From: an uncultured Prevotellaceae bacterium | Lineage (GTDB): Bacteria; Bacteroidota; Bacteroidia; Bacteroidales; Bacteroidaceae | Assembly (NCBI GenBank): GCA_902786665.1 | Contig: CADADN010000008.1 | Location: 23,734 to 87,733, forward strand | Length of the DNA: 64,000 nt | Direction of reading: 5' to 3' | Translations under genes and position numbers: made by a program | Notes under the pieces: model-generated | The model's database searches: none | What the model saw: the letters and a program-made list of their open reading frames with translations, nothing else | What the model was told of the DNA's origin: nothing | Shown: piece by piece, positions 52,529-60,932 of the stretch | How the letters are laid out: each line of letters opens with the position of its first letter | Numbering within the stretch: position 1 is the stretch's first letter

Positions 52529-53185
52529 ATGATGAACAGGATACTCTCAATTATCATATATCAAATCCACAGGGTATGGTTCGCCTTGTTGAGAAAAAGC
52601 AAGAACTACTTCCATCAAAGGGTGTCCGTAGGATATTGCCTAGCCCATCAAGTCAAGTTCAACCCTGAAAAGATACATTTCTACGGAAAGACTGACATGT
52701 TTTTCCATCCTGGTAGCAAAGTAACCATTGGCGACGGGTTCATCTGCAGGAGCGGAAGAACCAGCGGAACGATTGACCATCACGTCATGTCGGTCATTGA
52801 AGTGCGCCCGGGAGCGACGCTTTCCATCGGCAGTCATTCGGGGATTTCCAACACCTGCATCCATTGCCACCAATCCATCACCATCGGTGAATATGTCAAC
52901 ATCGGGGCTGGAACCATGATATTCGACACCGACTTCCATAGCTTGGACTGGAAAGACCGTAAAGAAGGAACGGACATCGCCAACCGCAAATGCAAGCCTG
53001 TTGTCATCAAAGATTACGCTTTCATTGGTGCCAATTGCCTTATACTGAAAGGCTCCAGCATAGGTATTCATTCTGTTGTCGGTGCCGGCAGCGTGGTATG
53101 TTGCGACATTCCCGACAATGAGATATGGGCGGGGAACCCCGCAGTTTTCATCAAAAAGGCTGACATCAACACAAAACAGCCATAA
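52529..53185 (+). CDS. Left-handed beta-helix acyltransferase (WcaF/LbH family)
   Basis: 218 residues with hexapeptide repeats: FHPGSKVTIGDGFICRSG, GATLSIGSHSGISNTCIHCH, SITIGEYVNIGAGTMIFDTD and CLILKGSSIGIHSVVGAGSV. These form a left-handed beta-helix. His-containing loop DTDFHSLDW is a likely catalytic element. It probably acetylates a sugar in the repeat unit. A hydrophobic N-terminal segment (LSIIIYQIHRVWFALL) may touch the membrane. Confidence 0.87.
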   Translation: MMNRILSIIIYQIHRVWFALLRKSKNYFHQRVSVGYCLAHQVKFNPEKIHFYGKTDMFFHPGSKVTIGDGFICRSGRTSGTIDHHVMSVIEVRPGATLSIGSHSGISNTCIHCHQSITIGEYVNIGAGTMIFDTDFHSLDWKDRKEGTDIANRKCKPVVIKDYAFIGANCLILKGSSIGIHSVVGAGSVVCCDIPDNEIWAGNPAVFIKKADINTKQP

Positions 53186-53197
53186 GCAAGCAAACGC

Positions 53198-54586
53198 ATG
53201 ATAGGATATATCCTCTTAGGCATTGCCATCTTCACGTATATCATCGAACTTCGCAAGATCAGCTTGGTGATTTTCTTCTCGTTCATGTTGAACGGTTGGT
53301 GCGTACTGACAGATGACATATTAGGTTCAAAGAACTATGATTTGGCTTTGGTCTATATCATCTTCACCTTGGTCTATTCGAACCTGTTCGAGAAGAAGCC
53401 CCCACGCATCCCCGACGGAAAGCTCCGATTCTGGCTCTTTCTTTTCTTCTTATTCATGGTGATTGACATCATTTTTTCTCTCAAGCACTATCAATTTACG
53501 GGATATCAAGTACTTCAAGGTTGCAGGGCCTCCTTTCTTTTCCTTTCCTATTTCATCCTTAAGAATTTTGACAAGGAAGACTTTGTCTGGGTTCACAAAT
53601 TGTTTTTCTACATCACCCTTGTCACCTCCATCCTGTATATATTCGAAGTGTTGTTCGACTGGCAGCTTTTGCCCTACGACTATGAGCATGTGAAGATTGA
53701 TGACTTCACAGGCATCAAGCGTTATTACAACTCTCCACCCCTTCTCTATTGGTACATCTTTGTCACCATCCTTGCACCGAAACAACTCAAATCCTATTTC
53801 AGTTTCCCTGGCATCTTCATCTTGGTCATTGCGCTGATTGCCACCTTGGGACGCACGCAGATTGCCATGACCGGCATCGTGCTGGCATTGGGACTAATCG
53901 TCCAGCACAAGGCGAAATCCCTGTTGATGGTGGCGTTTGTAACCATGGTGCTCTACGCCCCCTTTGCAGGAATCATCGGCTTGCGTTTTGCCGGAAAATA
54001 TGAGAAATCAACAGGAAGTGAAATCAAGTCCATCTTCTCAGGCGGCATCCAGGAAACGGCATATATCGGCAACACGAACGACGTGGGTACATTGACCTAT
54101 AGGTTTGCTTGGATTTACGAGCGAGGAGCCTATCTTGCCACCCGGCCTCTTTCCGAGAACCTGATGGGTTTGGGATTGATCAGCGACAGCCAGACCATCA
54201 CGGTTCATCAAAGATATGCGTTCCTGTTAGGTTTGCCCGACCAAGATGGTGAAACGACACAAATGACCACGCCCGACATCTCGTATGGCAACCTGTTTTC
54301 CAAATATGGCTATTTGGGAAGCATCATCTATTTATGCATCTGGATATACTTGTTGTTCTTCTTCATACACCATAAGCGAGAAAACGACTATTCGTTCCTT
54401 GGTCTGCTTATTGTTCTTGAAATGATATTGTTGTCTTTCTCGGGAACTTCAACTTCAGACCAAGGCAACCTCATCTATCCATTCATGGTGTATCTGCTTG
54501 TCCATTACAAGAATCGGGAAAAGGCCAAACGGCAATTCATTAAAGCCAAGCGGCAACCTCTTGTAGCCAATCTGCAAAGCGTATGA
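53198..54586 (+). CDS. wzy: O-antigen polymerase (Wzy-like) membrane protein
   Basis: 462 residues with about 10-11 hydrophobic helices and a large soluble loop in the second half (SGGIQETAYIGNTNDVGTLT to TTPDISYGNLFSKYGYLGSI). No strong sequence signature, which is normal for Wzy proteins. Assignment rests on topology and position next to Wzx and glycosyltransferases. Its stop overlaps the next start by 4 nt (ATGA at 54583). Confidence 0.8.
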   Translation: MIGYILLGIAIFTYIIELRKISLVIFFSFMLNGWCVLTDDILGSKNYDLALVYIIFTLVYSNLFEKKPPRIPDGKLRFWLFLFFLFMVIDIIFSLKHYQFTGYQVLQGCRASFLFLSYFILKNFDKEDFVWVHKLFFYITLVTSILYIFEVLFDWQLLPYDYEHVKIDDFTGIKRYYNSPPLLYWYIFVTILAPKQLKSYFSFPGIFILVIALIATLGRTQIAMTGIVLALGLIVQHKAKSLLMVAFVTMVLYAPFAGIIGLRFAGKYEKSTGSEIKSIFSGGIQETAYIGNTNDVGTLTYRFAWIYERGAYLATRPLSENLMGLGLISDSQTITVHQRYAFLLGLPDQDGETTQMTTPDISYGNLFSKYGYLGSIIYLCIWIYLLFFFIHHKRENDYSFLGLLIVLEMILLSFSGTSTSDQGNLIYPFMVYLLVHYKNREKAKRQFIKAKRQPLVANLQSV

Positions 54587-55614
54587 AAGTCATCCACATC
54601 GAGTCGGGCTTGGGCAATCAGATGCTTAGTTTCTGTGAATACCTCGCCATCAAATCTGTCAATCCTGGCGACGATTGCCTGATTGAGACCATTGTGTATG
54701 ACATCCCCGAATGCAATGAGGTCATCTGCCAATGGAACGGTTATGAGTTGGACACGATTTTCCATCTCCATGCGCCCAACGTCAAGTCGATGTTTTCCGA
54801 CAAACAATGGGAAGCATTGATATCCCACATACGCCAATCCCGTTTTTGGGAAAGGAATTGGAACTACCCGGTGCATTTCACCCAGGCATTCGAGAAGGTT
54901 GGCGTCAAGCTGAGGAACGTGCGCGGTGACTTCGAAGCGCCCGGCTCTCCCTACATGACCCCTTTGAGCAAGCCTGGGTATAAGAAGACCTTCATTTTCC
55001 AATATCTGAATTACATCCGTAAGAAATACATCAAGCATCCCTCTCCCCCTCCCTCACCCGAACTCTTCATTCAGTCCGAGGACAATGTCTTCACCGGGCA
55101 ACAGTTGACATTCAAGAACAAAGGCGTCGGCATTGAAAGAATAGACAAGGAGGTCAGAGAGTGTTTCACATTTCCCGCCCTGTGCTCAAAAGCCGATCTG
55201 TCGCTTGCAGAAGAGGTGCAATCCTGCCAGTCCGTCGCCATCCATGCCCGACGTGGCGACATGCTGAGTTACAACTTCGACTGCTATTATGGCGGCTATT
55301 TCAAACGTGCGGTGAAATACCTGAAGCAATCGATTCCCAACCCCCATTTCTATATCTTCTGCGACCCGGGAAGCGTGGAGTGGGCGAAACACAACAGCAA
55401 GGTGTTTGGTTTGGACTTCAGAAAAGACCACATCACCTTTGTCGATTGGAACAAGGGCGAGACCAGTTGGCGTGACATGCAATTGATTTCACTCTGCAAG
55501 CACCAAGTCATCACACGCAGTTCGTTTGGTTGGTGGGGGGCCTATTTGAACTCCTACAAGGACAAAATCACATGTTCGCCCGACGACATCACCAACACCA
55601 CCCATCATTTCTGA
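54583..55614 (+). CDS. GT11-like glycosyltransferase (alpha-1,2-fucosyltransferase family)
   Basis: 343 residues. N-terminal ESGLGNQMLSFCEYLA is the GT11 nucleotide-binding start; HARRGDMLSYNFDC is the conserved HxRRGD motif; a late VITRSSFGWWGAYLNSYKDK closes the domain. The family uses GDP-fucose or related donors. It overlaps the polymerase gene by 4 nt. Confidence 0.9.
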   Translation: MKVIHIESGLGNQMLSFCEYLAIKSVNPGDDCLIETIVYDIPECNEVICQWNGYELDTIFHLHAPNVKSMFSDKQWEALISHIRQSRFWERNWNYPVHFTQAFEKVGVKLRNVRGDFEAPGSPYMTPLSKPGYKKTFIFQYLNYIRKKYIKHPSPPPSPELFIQSEDNVFTGQQLTFKNKGVGIERIDKEVRECFTFPALCSKADLSLAEEVQSCQSVAIHARRGDMLSYNFDCYYGGYFKRAVKYLKQSIPNPHFYIFCDPGSVEWAKHNSKVFGLDFRKDHITFVDWNKGETSWRDMQLISLCKHQVITRSSFGWWGAYLNSYKDKITCSPDDITNTTHHF

Positions 55615-55621
55615 CATTGAC

Positions 55622-56398
55622 ATGATACCCAAGGTCATACATTATTGCTGGTTCGGCCACGGGGAACTTCCCGAGTTGGCGGTGAAATGCATCGACTCAT
55701 GGAAGAAATACCTTCCCGACTATGAAATCAAGCGATGGGACGAGAGCAACTTCGATGTGAACATGATTCCCTATACCGCAGAAGCCTATGCCTTAAGGAA
55801 ATATGCTTTCGTAAGCGACTATGCCCGTTTCTGGATTCTCTATCGTGAAGGAGGCTTGTATTTCGACACCGACGTGGAGGTCATCAAACCACTTGACGAC
55901 ATCGTCGAGAGGGGGCCATTCCTTGGTTGTGAGCAACCGGCAAACCCAGAGAAAGCACCCGACTCCCCTGGCAAAGGCTTATGGTGCGCCCCTGGATTGG
56001 GAATGGGTGCCACCCCCGGCCTTTCCTTTTACAAGGAGATGATGGACATTTACAAGGACTTGAAATTCGAGAACAACGAGGGGGGCAAGAAAATCATGAC
56101 CATAGTGAATTACACCACCAACTATCTCTGCGAGCGTGGCATGCTCAACACCTCTTCCATCCAGGAAATCGATGGCATCTTCATCTATCCCAACGACTTT
56201 TTCTGTCCCATTCACCCTGTGACAAAACGGATGCACATCACTGAAAACACCCGCACCATCCATCATTATGCCGCATCATGGATGGAACTCGGTGCAAAGG
56301 ATAAAATCAAGAAGGCCATCCGTTCGGTGATGCCCGAATTCTTACTTCTGTGGTTCAACAAGCTGAAAAAAACACTGAAGTCCTCTGGTTCTAAATAG
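55622..56398 (+). CDS. GT32-like (OCH1-type) glycosyltransferase
   Basis: 258 residues; IPKVIHYCWFGHGELPELAV at the start and FVSDYARFWILYREGGLYFD with TDVEVIKPL providing a DxD metal site (DTD). Typical of capsular polysaccharide synthesis transferases in the GT32/Gly_transf_sug family. Donor not known. The next 136 nt up to 56535 hold only degenerate TCCGGGATAAA-type repeats. Confidence 0.9.
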   Translation: MIPKVIHYCWFGHGELPELAVKCIDSWKKYLPDYEIKRWDESNFDVNMIPYTAEAYALRKYAFVSDYARFWILYREGGLYFDTDVEVIKPLDDIVERGPFLGCEQPANPEKAPDSPGKGLWCAPGLGMGATPGLSFYKEMMDIYKDLKFENNEGGKKIMTIVNYTTNYLCERGMLNTSSIQEIDGIFIYPNDFFCPIHPVTKRMHITENTRTIHHYAASWMELGAKDKIKKAIRSVMPEFLLLWFNKLKKTLKSSGSK

Positions 56399-56534
56399 AA
56401 TACGGAAACAGTTGATTGTTTCTCATCAGGGATGAATAAAGGAGCAACCGAGAATATTGAAAACACAAGAATTTTCTAATCCGGGATAAACAAAGGGACA
56501 ATAAGAATCCTCTGTTTCGTGACAAAAGGAACAT
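56399..56534. other. Gap with degenerate CGGGATAAA-type repeats
   Basis: Noncoding stretch between two glycosyl genes. It contains ATCAGGGATGAATAAAGGAG and AATCCGGGATAAACAAAGGG, spaced about 45 nt, which resemble the GGGATAAATCAG core of the 43-bp units at 60138-60290. No promoter or terminator was recognised. Confidence 0.5.
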
Positions 56535-57086
56535 ATGATAAAGACGAAATCCGACCTGCAAGAATGGCTGGCTCTCGACCTTGGCCGCTACGGTGATGAA
56601 AAGCCCACGTTGACCGACAGGCTCCTTCACAACGAGAAATGGTATCTCTGGCAATATGTCAAGGCCTTGCGCCATGTGGAATACCATATGAACAAAGGTC
56701 GCCGCGGCTTGCTGTTTTATTGGTGGTGGTATCGCTACAAGCACCTTGGTGCCCGCACACGTTGCAAGGTGAGCCCCAACACCACGGGACCTGGACTGGT
56801 GATTTTCCATATCGGTGACTACACGGGAGTCAAGCCCTCCGCACGTATCGGCAAGAACTGCACCCTGCGTGCCGGCGTGGTCATCGGGCGACGGTTCGAC
56901 GAGACGGGCGACGGTCTGCCGGTCATCATTGGCGACAATGTCAATTTCGGATTGGGCGTCAAGGTGTTTGGACAAATCACCATCGGCAGCAACGTGTCGA
57001 TTGGCGCCAACTCCGTCGTGACCCACGACATCCCCGACAATGCCGTGGTGGGCGGCATTCCAGCCAGGATTATCAAGATTTTCTAG
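56535..57086 (+). CDS. Serine acetyltransferase-like hexapeptide transferase
   Basis: 183 residues. The N-terminal helical part (LQEWLALDLGRYGDEKPTLT) precedes hexapeptide repeats (GDYTGVKPSARIGKNCTLRA, VIIGDNVNFGLGVKVFGQIT, NVSIGANSVVTHDIPDNAVV, ending VGGIPARIIKIF). It belongs to the CysE-like group used for sugar O-acetylation in polysaccharide clusters. Confidence 0.88.
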   Translation: MIKTKSDLQEWLALDLGRYGDEKPTLTDRLLHNEKWYLWQYVKALRHVEYHMNKGRRGLLFYWWWYRYKHLGARTRCKVSPNTTGPGLVIFHIGDYTGVKPSARIGKNCTLRAGVVIGRRFDETGDGLPVIIGDNVNFGLGVKVFGQITIGSNVSIGANSVVTHDIPDNAVVGGIPARIIKIF

Positions 57087-57130
57087 TTTTCCTATTGATC
57101 CTAGAAACTCCTAAAACTTCCTATAAATCA
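57087..57130. repeat. Degenerate CCTA array, 9-10 nt spacing
   Basis: CCTATTGAT, CCTAGAAACT, CCTAAAACTT and CCTATAAAT follow in tandem. On the minus strand these read as TAGG-type units with spacing 9 to 10 nt, resembling a decayed reverse-oriented version of the CTAG arrays at 7030 and 28705. Confidence 0.5.
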
Positions 57131-57137
57131 TCTTTGG

Positions 57138-58247
57138 ATGGCTCGCAAACTATTTGTATTCGGCAACATCGGCGACCTTCATGAATTACCGAAAGGCGGA
57201 GGAGGCCAGACCTCTTGTCGCCGTGTGATGCAAGGTTTCAAGGACGCGGGCCTGGAAATAGCCCACGTGTCGAGGCATTTTGCTGAATGGGAAGGCAAGT
57301 TGCTGCATGTGATAGAAGTGCTCTTTTTCGGAGTGACCGACCTCTTCAAGATTTTCTTCCACCTTCGCAAAGAAGACCCACAGAGCACGGTCTTTTTCCA
57401 TATGACATTCTCCGGCCCTCTCCTGCCCTATGAATACATCGTAACAAAGATGGTCAGGATGATGGGCTTCAAAAGCGTGATGTATCTCCAAGGAGGACAG
57501 TTCCTGCATTACTACAACAAGGGTGGGAAAAGATACAGGGCATTGTTTGCCAAAGTGCTGAACATGCAAGCCACGGTGATGTTCGAAGGCAAGGAAGGCA
57601 TCGACCTCGTCCGCCCTTTCACCACCGTACCTCTGTCACATTTCCCCAGCTACACCTTCAACAAAGACATCCCCTCCACACTCCCCAAGCGTCCCACTGA
57701 CACCGTCCGCCTGTTGTTTTTCGGACGCATTGACGCCAACAAGAACATCGACGTGGTCATCAAGTGCTTCGAAGCGCTTTGCACACGTCACGACAACATC
57801 CACCTCACCATCATCGGCGGTCCTGGCAACAGCAAGGCGTATGTCTCGCAAATCGACCAAATGATAGCGCAATCCCCTTATCGCGACCGCATCGAGCGCC
57901 ACGGGCTGTCGCCATTCTCTTTCATCAAGGAGAAGATGCAATCCCATCATTTCTTCATCTTCCCCACCAGCGAACCCTGCGAGGGACACAGCAACGCACT
58001 CAGCGAGGCCATGAGCCAAGGCCTCATCCCCATTGTCAGCGACCATAACTTCAACCGTTCCATCGTTGGCGACGACCGCCTGGTGGTGAAAGGCCTTTCG
58101 CCCTCTGCCTTTGCAGAAAAAGTGGAAACCATCCTTGATGAGGGTTCTTACGAAACCATTGCCAACCAGATGTTGGAACGGGAACGTGCGCTATATTCTT
58201 ATGAGGCGGTGAATCCCCGCATCACCCAAGAACTGGAAGCATTATGA
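57138..58247 (+). CDS. GT4 family glycosyltransferase
   Basis: 369 residues, two Rossmann domains. The C-terminal domain shows LLFFGRIDANKNIDVVIKCF and the EX7E motif EGHSNALSEAMSQGLIPIVS. The N-terminal domain has VFGNIGDLHELPKGGGGQTS. A retaining transferase adding one sugar of the repeat unit is expected. Its stop overlaps the next start by 4 nt. Confidence 0.93.
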   Translation: MARKLFVFGNIGDLHELPKGGGGQTSCRRVMQGFKDAGLEIAHVSRHFAEWEGKLLHVIEVLFFGVTDLFKIFFHLRKEDPQSTVFFHMTFSGPLLPYEYIVTKMVRMMGFKSVMYLQGGQFLHYYNKGGKRYRALFAKVLNMQATVMFEGKEGIDLVRPFTTVPLSHFPSYTFNKDIPSTLPKRPTDTVRLLFFGRIDANKNIDVVIKCFEALCTRHDNIHLTIIGGPGNSKAYVSQIDQMIAQSPYRDRIERHGLSPFSFIKEKMQSHHFFIFPTSEPCEGHSNALSEAMSQGLIPIVSDHNFNRSIVGDDRLVVKGLSPSAFAEKVETILDEGSYETIANQMLERERALYSYEAVNPRITQELEAL

Positions 58248-58981
58248 GGCTGTCCTCCCTGCATATCGTGCCCTCCAAGGCGGCAGCTGCAGCCATCCCA
58301 GCTGGCAAGGTGCTCATCAACACCATCAACGCGCACTCATTCAACGTGGCACAGAAAGATGCTGCCTTTGCTGAAGCACTGACCCGCGGCGACTACCTGC
58401 TGCCCGACGGCGCGAGCATCGTGATGGCTTGCAAATGGCTGAAACACGCCGTGTCGCATCCTGTGGAGCGTGTGGCGGGTTGGGACCTCTTCGAAATGGA
58501 GATGCAACGCCTCAACGAGCGTGGCGGCCGATGCATGTTCATGGGCAGCAGCGAGGCGGTGTTGGCGAAAATCAAGGAACGCGCCGCAAACGTGTATCCC
58601 AACATCGAGGTGACGACCTATTCGCCTCCCTACAAGGCGGAATTTTCGGCTGATGACAACGCTGCCATCATCAGCGCCATCAACGAAACCGCACCCGACC
58701 TGCTGTGGATAGGGATGACCGCTCCGAAACAAGAGAAATGGGCCTATCGGCACTGGGAGGAACTGCACATCAACTGCCACGTGGGCACCATCGGCGCAGT
58801 GTTCGACTTCTTTGCGGGTACGGCACGTCGCGCCCCCCTCTGGTGGCAGAAACATTCCTTGGAATGGCTTTACAGGCTATGCATGGAACCGGGGCGCATG
58901 TGGCGCCGCTACGTGGTGGGCAACCCGCTCTTCCTCTGGCACATCCTGCTCGAGAAACTCCAAGGAAATAAAAACCAATAA
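58244..58981 (+). CDS. WecG/TagA/CpsF family glycosyltransferase (GT26)
   Basis: 245 residues. Family marks: LINTINAHSFNVAQKDAAFA, DYLLPDGASIVMACKWL (catalytic Asp), RVAGWDLFEMEMQRLNERGG and CHVGTIGAVFDFFAGTARRA. These enzymes add a second sugar (for example ManNAcA or ManNAc) to a lipid-linked carrier. The operon has no recognisable polyprenyl-phosphate sugar-phosphotransferase, so the first sugar must come from elsewhere. Confidence 0.92.
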   Translation: MRLSSLHIVPSKAAAAAIPAGKVLINTINAHSFNVAQKDAAFAEALTRGDYLLPDGASIVMACKWLKHAVSHPVERVAGWDLFEMEMQRLNERGGRCMFMGSSEAVLAKIKERAANVYPNIEVTTYSPPYKAEFSADDNAAIISAINETAPDLLWIGMTAPKQEKWAYRHWEELHINCHVGTIGAVFDFFAGTARRAPLWWQKHSLEWLYRLCMEPGRMWRRYVVGNPLFLWHILLEKLQGNKNQ

Positions 58982-58994
58982 GAGAAACAAGGAA

Positions 58995-59726
58995 ATGAAG
59001 GACATCATCATAGCGGCAGGATATGCCACACGACTCTACCCCTTGACAGAGAATTTCCCGAAGCCACTGCTGAAAATAGGCAAACGCTCCATCCTGGACC
59101 GGATGCTCGACGACATCGACGGCATCGACGACATCGACGAGCACATCATTGTGACCAACCACAAGTTTGCTCCCATCTTCGAGCAATGGCTCTCCACCAC
59201 GTCATACAAAAAACCCATCCGCATCATCGACGATGGAACGACGAGCAACGACAACCGCCTTGGTGCGGTGCGCGACCTGCTGTTGGCCATGGAGCGTTGC
59301 TCCGTTGACGATGACATCATGGTGCTGGCAGCCGACAATTTGCTGTCCTTCTCCTTCCAAGGGTTTGTCGACTTTTTCAAAACTTGCCAGACCTCGGTGA
59401 TCATGTGTTACCACGAACCTGAGTTGCGACGGTTACAACGCACCGGCGTTATTGCTGTGGACGACAACATGCGGGTGCTTGAAATGCAGGAAAAGCCCGA
59501 AAATCCCGTGTCGGAATTGGCGGTGCCACCTTTTTATATCTATCGCCGTGCCGACCTGCCCCTCATCCGCGATTGTTTGTCACACGGCTGTGGCTACGAC
59601 GCTCCTGGCAACCTCGCCCACTACCTGGTGGACGTGACGACGATACACGCGTGGACGATGCCAGGTGAGCGTTACGATATCGGCTCGCTCGACAGTTACG
59701 AGGAAGCACAACGATTGTTTGGCTGA
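58995..59726 (+). CDS. Sugar-phosphate nucleotidyltransferase family protein
   Basis: 243 residues from ATG 58995. N-terminal IIIAAGYATRLYPLTENFPK with PLLKIGKRS is the nucleotide-binding start of NTP transferases; GAVRDLLLAMER and DIMVLAADNLLSF follow. Could make a CDP- or UDP-linked precursor for the LicD or glycosyl steps; which nucleotide is not known. A longer frame from 58812 lies inside the previous gene. Confidence 0.85.
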   Translation: MKDIIIAAGYATRLYPLTENFPKPLLKIGKRSILDRMLDDIDGIDDIDEHIIVTNHKFAPIFEQWLSTTSYKKPIRIIDDGTTSNDNRLGAVRDLLLAMERCSVDDDIMVLAADNLLSFSFQGFVDFFKTCQTSVIMCYHEPELRRLQRTGVIAVDDNMRVLEMQEKPENPVSELAVPPFYIYRRADLPLIRDCLSHGCGYDAPGNLAHYLVDVTTIHAWTMPGERYDIGSLDSYEEAQRLFG

Positions 59727-59727
59727 A

Positions 59728-60021
59728 ATGGCGTGGAAAATCAAGTTCCGATGCGTGGATTGCAGTTACGAAGCTGCCATTTATGAGGGAAGAGGGCTGT
59801 TCCGTCAGGAAATCACGGCAGTAAGCTGTCCCGATTGCAAAACCATCCAACATCTCGTAGTGGGCGGCATCATCTCCGATGTCGCCCCTTCTTTTCGCAG
59901 CGAGGTGGGGCGGCTATGCCTGCGTTGCGGAAGCGAGAACATCCGCATATGGGACAAAAAGACATGCCCCAAATGCGAAGGAAGAATGGAGGAGACCGGC
60001 GAGAAGGAGTTCTGGACATGA
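59728..60021 (+). CDS. Small zinc-ribbon protein
   Basis: 97 residues from ATG 59728, starting one nt after the previous stop. Four CxxC pairs are visible: CVDC, CPDC, CLRC and CPKC, consistent with two zinc ribbons. No other domain. Its presence at the end of a polysaccharide operon is unexplained; function unknown. Confidence 0.8.
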   Translation: MAWKIKFRCVDCSYEAAIYEGRGLFRQEITAVSCPDCKTIQHLVVGGIISDVAPSFRSEVGRLCLRCGSENIRIWDKKTCPKCEGRMEETGEKEFWT

Positions 60022-60032
60022 GCATATGATCT

Positions 60033-60207
60033 GTTCTGTCACCTCTTCGGGGTTGATTAATGTGGCGTATCGTTTAGCAGGGGTTCCGTGCTTCGCACTC
60101 CACCACCTGCCTGTGTTCTTTCCACCCCTTCGGGGTTCTCTAATTCGATAATTCGGGATAAATCAGATACACAAACAATTCTTGAATTCGACAATTCGGG
60201 ATAAATC
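60033..60207. repeat. Left copy of the 175-bp direct repeat
   Basis: Pairs with 60933-61107 at an exact offset of 900 bp. Differences seen include CTC/CCC near 60042, GGCGT/GGTGT near 60065, GATA/GACA near 60148 and ACAAAC/ACTAAC near 60173. Confidence 0.88.
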
Positions 60208-60290
60208 AGAAACACAAACAATTCTCTAATTCGACAATTCGGGATAAATCAGATACACAACCGATTCTCTAATTCGACAATTCGGGATTA
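60138..60290. repeat. 43-bp tandem repeat, about 3.5 copies
   Basis: Units begin CTCTAATTCGA or CTTGAATTCGA and continue to ATTCGGGATAAATCAGA then TACACAAACAATT. Copies start at 60138, 60181, 60224 and 60267 (partial). No unique spacers separate them, so this is not a CRISPR. About 1.5 more copies lie at 61038-61107. Confidence 0.88.
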
Positions 60291-60357
60291 GCCAACAACG
60301 ACACTCATATCCCCAAACAAGCCACGAAGGGTCCGGAAGCGCATACAAGCCAAAAAC

Positions 60358-60463
60358 GAACCCCGAAGGGGTGACCAGAACACAGGCAGGCGGTGAAGCG
60401 GAGCGGAACCCCTGAAAACGAAACCATTGCAAGTTTTATAACAACCCCGAAGGGGTGACAGAA
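60358..60463. repeat. Inverted REP copies upstream of the transposase
   Basis: GAACCCCGAAGGGGTGACCA, then CAGAACACAGGCAGGCGGTG and GGAACCCCTG, is an inverted, diverged version of the flanking repeat. A second inverted palindrome, AACCCCGAAGGGGTGACAG, lies at 60443-60461, only 10 nt upstream of the gene. Confidence 0.8.
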
Positions 60464-60473
60464 TAATATCAAT

Positions 60474-60929
60474 ATGGCAAGTACCTTGGTAAAAATCGAC
60501 GTGCATCTCATCTTCCACGTCAAAACCACGGGAGCAAAAATGCTCGAAGAAGATTTGCCACGTATTTTCGCATACATTGGTGGAATCATTAAAAGTATGG
60601 AAGGACTGCCCGTAGAGGTAGGTGGACGCCCCGACCACATTCACATTCTCACATCGTTACCGAAGACTATGTCGTTGGCCGACTTCGTACGAGCCATTAA
60701 GGCCGATAGTAGCAAGTGGCTGAAAGGATTGAATAGATGCTATATTCAGTTTGCGTGGCAAGAGGGATATGGTGCTTTCTCTGTTAGTCCATCATTGCTT
60801 GATAAGACGATAAGATACATTCGTGGGCAAAAAGAGCATCACAAGAAGCGGTCTTTCCAAGAAGAATATAGATTGTTTTTGGAGGCATATGGAATAAAAT
60901 ACGACGAACGTTATGCGTTCAGTGACTAA
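60474..60929 (+). CDS. IS200/RAYT-type Y1 transposase
   Basis: 151 residues. HuH motif His55-Ile-His57 in GRPDHIHILTSLPKT; candidate catalytic Tyr115 in KTIRYIRGQKEHHKKRSF; preceding WQEGYGAFSVSPS is common to IS200-like and REP-associated transposases. Full length for the family, so probably intact. Such proteins cut and rejoin single-stranded DNA at REP-like hairpins. The gene is bracketed by the matching palindromes. Confidence 0.92.
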   Translation: MASTLVKIDVHLIFHVKTTGAKMLEEDLPRIFAYIGGIIKSMEGLPVEVGGRPDHIHILTSLPKTMSLADFVRAIKADSSKWLKGLNRCYIQFAWQEGYGAFSVSPSLLDKTIRYIRGQKEHHKKRSFQEEYRLFLEAYGIKYDERYAFSD

Positions 60930-60932
60930 ATA

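Noticed and set aside
60138-60290. CRISPR array
   Set aside because: Copies are directly adjacent with no unique spacers, units are diverged, and no cas gene lies in the window.
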